From contig NZ_JACVEE010000007.1 of the NCBI RefSeq assembly GCF_015355755.1, positions 62,001-126,000 on the forward strand: a DNA stretch of 64,000 bases. Reading direction: 5' to 3'. How positions within the stretch are numbered: position 1 is the first letter of the stretch; each line of letters begins with the position of its first letter. The DNA comes from Nocardia sp. XZ_19_385. Its GTDB lineage: Bacteria > Actinomycetota > Actinomycetes > Mycobacteriales > Mycobacteriaceae. Below the pieces are notes generated by a model. That model searched no databases. It had not been told where the DNA came from and worked only from the letters and a program-made list of their open reading frames with translations. The position numbers and the translations under genes were made by a program. Shown here in pieces: positions 61,681-64,000 of the stretch.

Positions 61681-62769
61681 ATGTTTTCGATGCGTCCACC
61701 AGGGGACGGAACAACGGCATTGCCCGATCAGCTGCTTGCGGAGTGCCACGGATGGATCGACGATGCGCTGTCGGAGTTTCTCTCCGAGAAGCAGCGTCGG
61801 GCGACGATCCCGGAGTTGCGGGTGTTCGTCGGATGGTTGCAGGATTTCTTGGCCGGGGGTAAACGGTTGCGGCCGCTGTTGTGCTGCTGCGGCTGGTGGG
61901 CCGTTGCTGGGCAGCGAGTTCCCTCGAGGGTTATTTCGGTAGCAGCGGCGCTGGAGTTGTTCCACGCCTTCGCTCTCTTGCACGACGACGTGATGGACGG
62001 AAGCGCTACCCGTAGGGGCCGGCCGGTGATGCACCGACAGATCGCCTTGTCCCACCCCACGCACTCATCGGCGGATCGGCTCGGGGTGAATACCGCGATC
62101 CTGGTGGGTGATCTAGCGTTGGGCTGGTCTTATGACCTGCTTCACACCGCTGGACTGGATACTGGTATGGCCGAGGATGTTTGGGCGCTGTTGGACGCTA
62201 TGCGTACCGAGACGATGAGCGGTCAGTACCTCGATCTGCTCAGCGAAGGCGACCTCGCCGCCGACCTGGACACCGCCTTGGCCATCGCGCGGTACAAGAC
62301 CGGGCAGTACACCGTTGAGAAACCGCTGCGCCTGGGGGCGGTCCTCGCCGGCGCCGACGAGAGTCTGTTGGCCTCCTGCTCCTCCTATGCCCTGCCATTG
62401 GGCGAGGCGTTCCAGCTGCGTGACGACCTGCTCGGGGTCTTCGGCGATCCCACAGTAACCGGTAAGCCGGTCCTCGATGACCTACGAGCAGGCAAGCACA
62501 CCACTCTGATCGCTGTCGCCCGCCGAGACGCTGACTCCAGGCAACGCCGCGGCCTGGATCGCTTGGTCGGTGATCCGAACCTGGACGAAGACGGCGCACG
62601 GCAAGTCCGCGAAATCCTGATCGCCTGCGGTGCACGAGATGCCATCGAGGCCATGATCGCCGACCGCTGTCACCAGGCACGCCTCGCCGTGGACGGCGCG
62701 CCCTTCCACCCTTCCGCCGCCGCCGTGCTGCACGACCTCGCGTCCACCTGCACCCGTCGCGCCCGATAA
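61681..62769 (+). CDS. Polyprenyl (probably geranylgeranyl/farnesyl) diphosphate synthase
   Basis: 362 residues from the ATG at 61681. Trans-prenyltransferase motifs: GGKRLRPLLCCCG, first Asp-rich FHAFALLHDDVMDGSATRRG, YKTGQYTVEKPLRLGAVLAG, and second Asp-rich region FQLRDDLLGVFGDPTVTGKP followed by DDLRAGKHTTLIAVARR. The second motif, DDLLGVFGD, is normal for actinobacterial GGPP synthases. Chain length cannot be fixed by eye. It is followed by a terpene cyclase on the same strand, which would use its product. Confidence 0.9.
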   Translation: MFSMRPPGDGTTALPDQLLAECHGWIDDALSEFLSEKQRRATIPELRVFVGWLQDFLAGGKRLRPLLCCCGWWAVAGQRVPSRVISVAAALELFHAFALLHDDVMDGSATRRGRPVMHRQIALSHPTHSSADRLGVNTAILVGDLALGWSYDLLHTAGLDTGMAEDVWALLDAMRTETMSGQYLDLLSEGDLAADLDTALAIARYKTGQYTVEKPLRLGAVLAGADESLLASCSSYALPLGEAFQLRDDLLGVFGDPTVTGKPVLDDLRAGKHTTLIAVARRDADSRQRRGLDRLVGDPNLDEDGARQVREILIACGARDAIEAMIADRCHQARLAVDGAPFHPSAAAVLHDLASTCTRRAR

Positions 62770-62948
62770 CGGCCCGGACTCGGGAGACCCTCTGGTTGCT
62801 CTCGGCGCCTACACGCTTCACCGCGTCGCCAACACCGCGTGGCGCGGGCACGCCTGTTCCACGACCACTCTATCCACATGGTCGATTGCAATGCCCTGTC
62901 CCGCAACCTGATTCGCCTACGTGCTGACATTCTATCGAGGAGTCGACC

Positions 62949-64000
62949 ATGGCCGCGCAGTCTCTTCCCGGGGATCGAGTCTTCGACGAGAGCGCACCCG
63001 TTACGCTCGCGTTCTACTGCCCGATCCCATCGTCGTTTCATCCGAATGCGCAACTCGTACAGGACCGTTCGTTCGACTGGATGGAGCGCTTCCGGCTGTT
63101 CGGGGACGCGTCGATGCCACGAAGGAGTGCATTGGCCACCGAAAGCGCCCGAGTCACCGGGAGCATGACCCCCGGCGCACCCGATGATCTGCTGTTGTTC
63201 GTAATGACCTTCATGTATTGGGGGTTCCTGGTCGACGACCTCTTCGATACCGGCACCGTCACACAACGGCGCCAGCAGTACCGTGAGCTGGCACCGCGAT
63301 TGATGCGGGCGGTAGAAGCGCCGCTGGCGCAGGTCCACGACGACCCTGCGCAGGTGGCGCTGCTGCGTGACATGCGCCGCTATCTGGACCTGCACCTCTC
63401 GCCGGCTCTGGTCAGGTGGTGGGTCGCCTCGTATCAGACAGTGCTGCTCGGGGTGGCCCTCGAATTGGACGATGCGCTGAATGAGACGCTGCCCGGCATC
63501 GATGAGTACCTGTTCACCAAAATGCTCGACGGTGCGGCCCGCGCCGTCACCACCACCGTGGAGGTGTGCGGAGGCACCGAACTTCCCGCGGCCGAGCGGG
63601 AAAGCCCAGCCGTCACCGCGCTGACCCACGCCGCAGGCTTGCTGATGACCCTGTTCGCTGATGTGTCGTCCCACACCAAGGACTCCGTGACTGACCGCAA
63701 TATCATCAATGTGCTGCGGTGCGCGGGGCGCAGCTGCGACCAAGCTCTGGACGATGCCGTCGAGTTGTGCGACCGGATCATGGCGTTGTTCCTCGAATTG
63801 CGCACGCAGACCCTCCCCCGGGTCAGCCCCTCGACCTCGGTCTATCTGACCAACCTCGGCACCTCGCTGAGTGGAGTCCTGGACTGGTCCGCGATGACCG
63901 CCCGGTATGCCGCAGCAGGACGCCCGTGCGTGACTCGTACCGATCAGCCGCCCCGAGCCGGGCTCACGCCACCGCCATACGTGAACATCGCCTGGTGGTG
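62949..64000 (+). CDS. Class I terpene cyclase, 3' end outside the window
   Basis: 350 codons visible, open to the edge, ATG at 62949 after GAGGAG. Terpene-synthase fold: AFYCPIPSSFHPNAQL, metal motif FLVDDLFDTG (DDxxD), and VSPSTSVYLTNLGTSLSGVL with W...RY near the C-terminus. The second metal site, normally N-D-x-x-S-x-x-K-E/D, reads ADVSSHTKD, with Ala in place of Asn. The gene lies 180 bases after the prenyl diphosphate synthase. Product unknown; it could be a sesqui- or diterpene. Confidence 0.87.
   Translation, partial: MAAQSLPGDRVFDESAPVTLAFYCPIPSSFHPNAQLVQDRSFDWMERFRLFGDASMPRRSALATESARVTGSMTPGAPDDLLLFVMTFMYWGFLVDDLFDTGTVTQRRQQYRELAPRLMRAVEAPLAQVHDDPAQVALLRDMRRYLDLHLSPALVRWWVASYQTVLLGVALELDDALNETLPGIDEYLFTKMLDGAARAVTTTVEVCGGTELPAAERESPAVTALTHAAGLLMTLFADVSSHTKDSVTDRNIINVLRCAGRSCDQALDDAVELCDRIMALFLELRTQTLPRVSPSTSVYLTNLGTSLSGVLDWSAMTARYAAAGRPCVTRTDQPPRAGLTPPPYVNIAWW

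Overview
The window is high-GC actinobacterial DNA, most likely from Nocardia or a close mycolic-acid-producing relative (Mycobacteriales). The evidence is two mce lipid-import operons, an MmpL transporter next to a PapA-type acyltransferase and a type I polyketide synthase, many TetR regulators, MaoC-type hydratases, and TGATG/GTGA/ATGA gene overlaps. Genus is an inference from gene content, not from a marker gene.

Region by region. (1) 1-13077: a minus-strand mce operon (acyl-CoA ligase, yrbEA, yrbEB, mceA-D and the first codons of mceE, cut by the window edge) is divergent from a plus-strand fatty-acyl or steroid-like beta-oxidation set (thiolase/Ltp, two MaoC hydratase subunits, SDR dehydrogenase, acyl-CoA dehydrogenase) that ends in a regulator with two TetR domains. 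Together they look like an import, activate and degrade unit. (2) 13078-19698: a decayed junk zone. It holds TauD and MFS fragments, a cytochrome P450 with an in-frame N-terminal helix-turn-helix, a tRNA 3'-end scar, a complete ISAs1-type element with a 10-bp target duplication, and a phenolic acid decarboxylase pseudogene cut by an IS3-family element. (3) 19699-35471: a compact plus-strand biosynthetic cluster: MmpL transporter, PapA-like acyltransferase, extended-SDR reductase, a single 2461-residue reducing PKS with a C-methyltransferase domain, a GT1 glycosyltransferase, an Fe-S sugar 3-dehydratase (RfbH/SpnQ type) and an RmlD-type reductase. I infer that it makes and exports a methyl-branched polyketide (glyco)lipid carrying a 3-deoxysugar. 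It is the best candidate for an undescribed system here.

(4) 35472-40771: IS701-type debris (one remnant plus one element with perfect ends but a frameshifted transposase), a Schlafen/AlbA_2-domain gene and a small unknown gene. (5) 40772-52322: a second, complete mce operon on the plus strand (frameshifted saccharopine-dehydrogenase-like gene, yrbEA, yrbEB, mceA-F, Mce-associated protein, two unknown proteins, TetR). (6) 52319-56760: a TetR gene divergent from an MpaB-family oxygenase operon with a tandem palindromic operator. The downstream Baeyer-Villiger monooxygenase and alpha/beta-hydrolase genes are decayed, the latter by a roughly 100-bp internal inversion. (7) 56761-61365: a PRC-barrel stress-type protein, an IS5-family transposase, a fragment of a second PKS acyl-carrier domain closely resembling the tail of the PKS in region 3, a GlcG/HbpS-type protein, and an SDR with a divergent TetR. 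(8) 61681-64000: a polyprenyl diphosphate synthase followed by a class I terpene cyclase that runs off the window.

All assignments come from reading motifs and gene order. No database search was run. Several calls rest on single-base frameshifts that could be assembly errors, and these are flagged.
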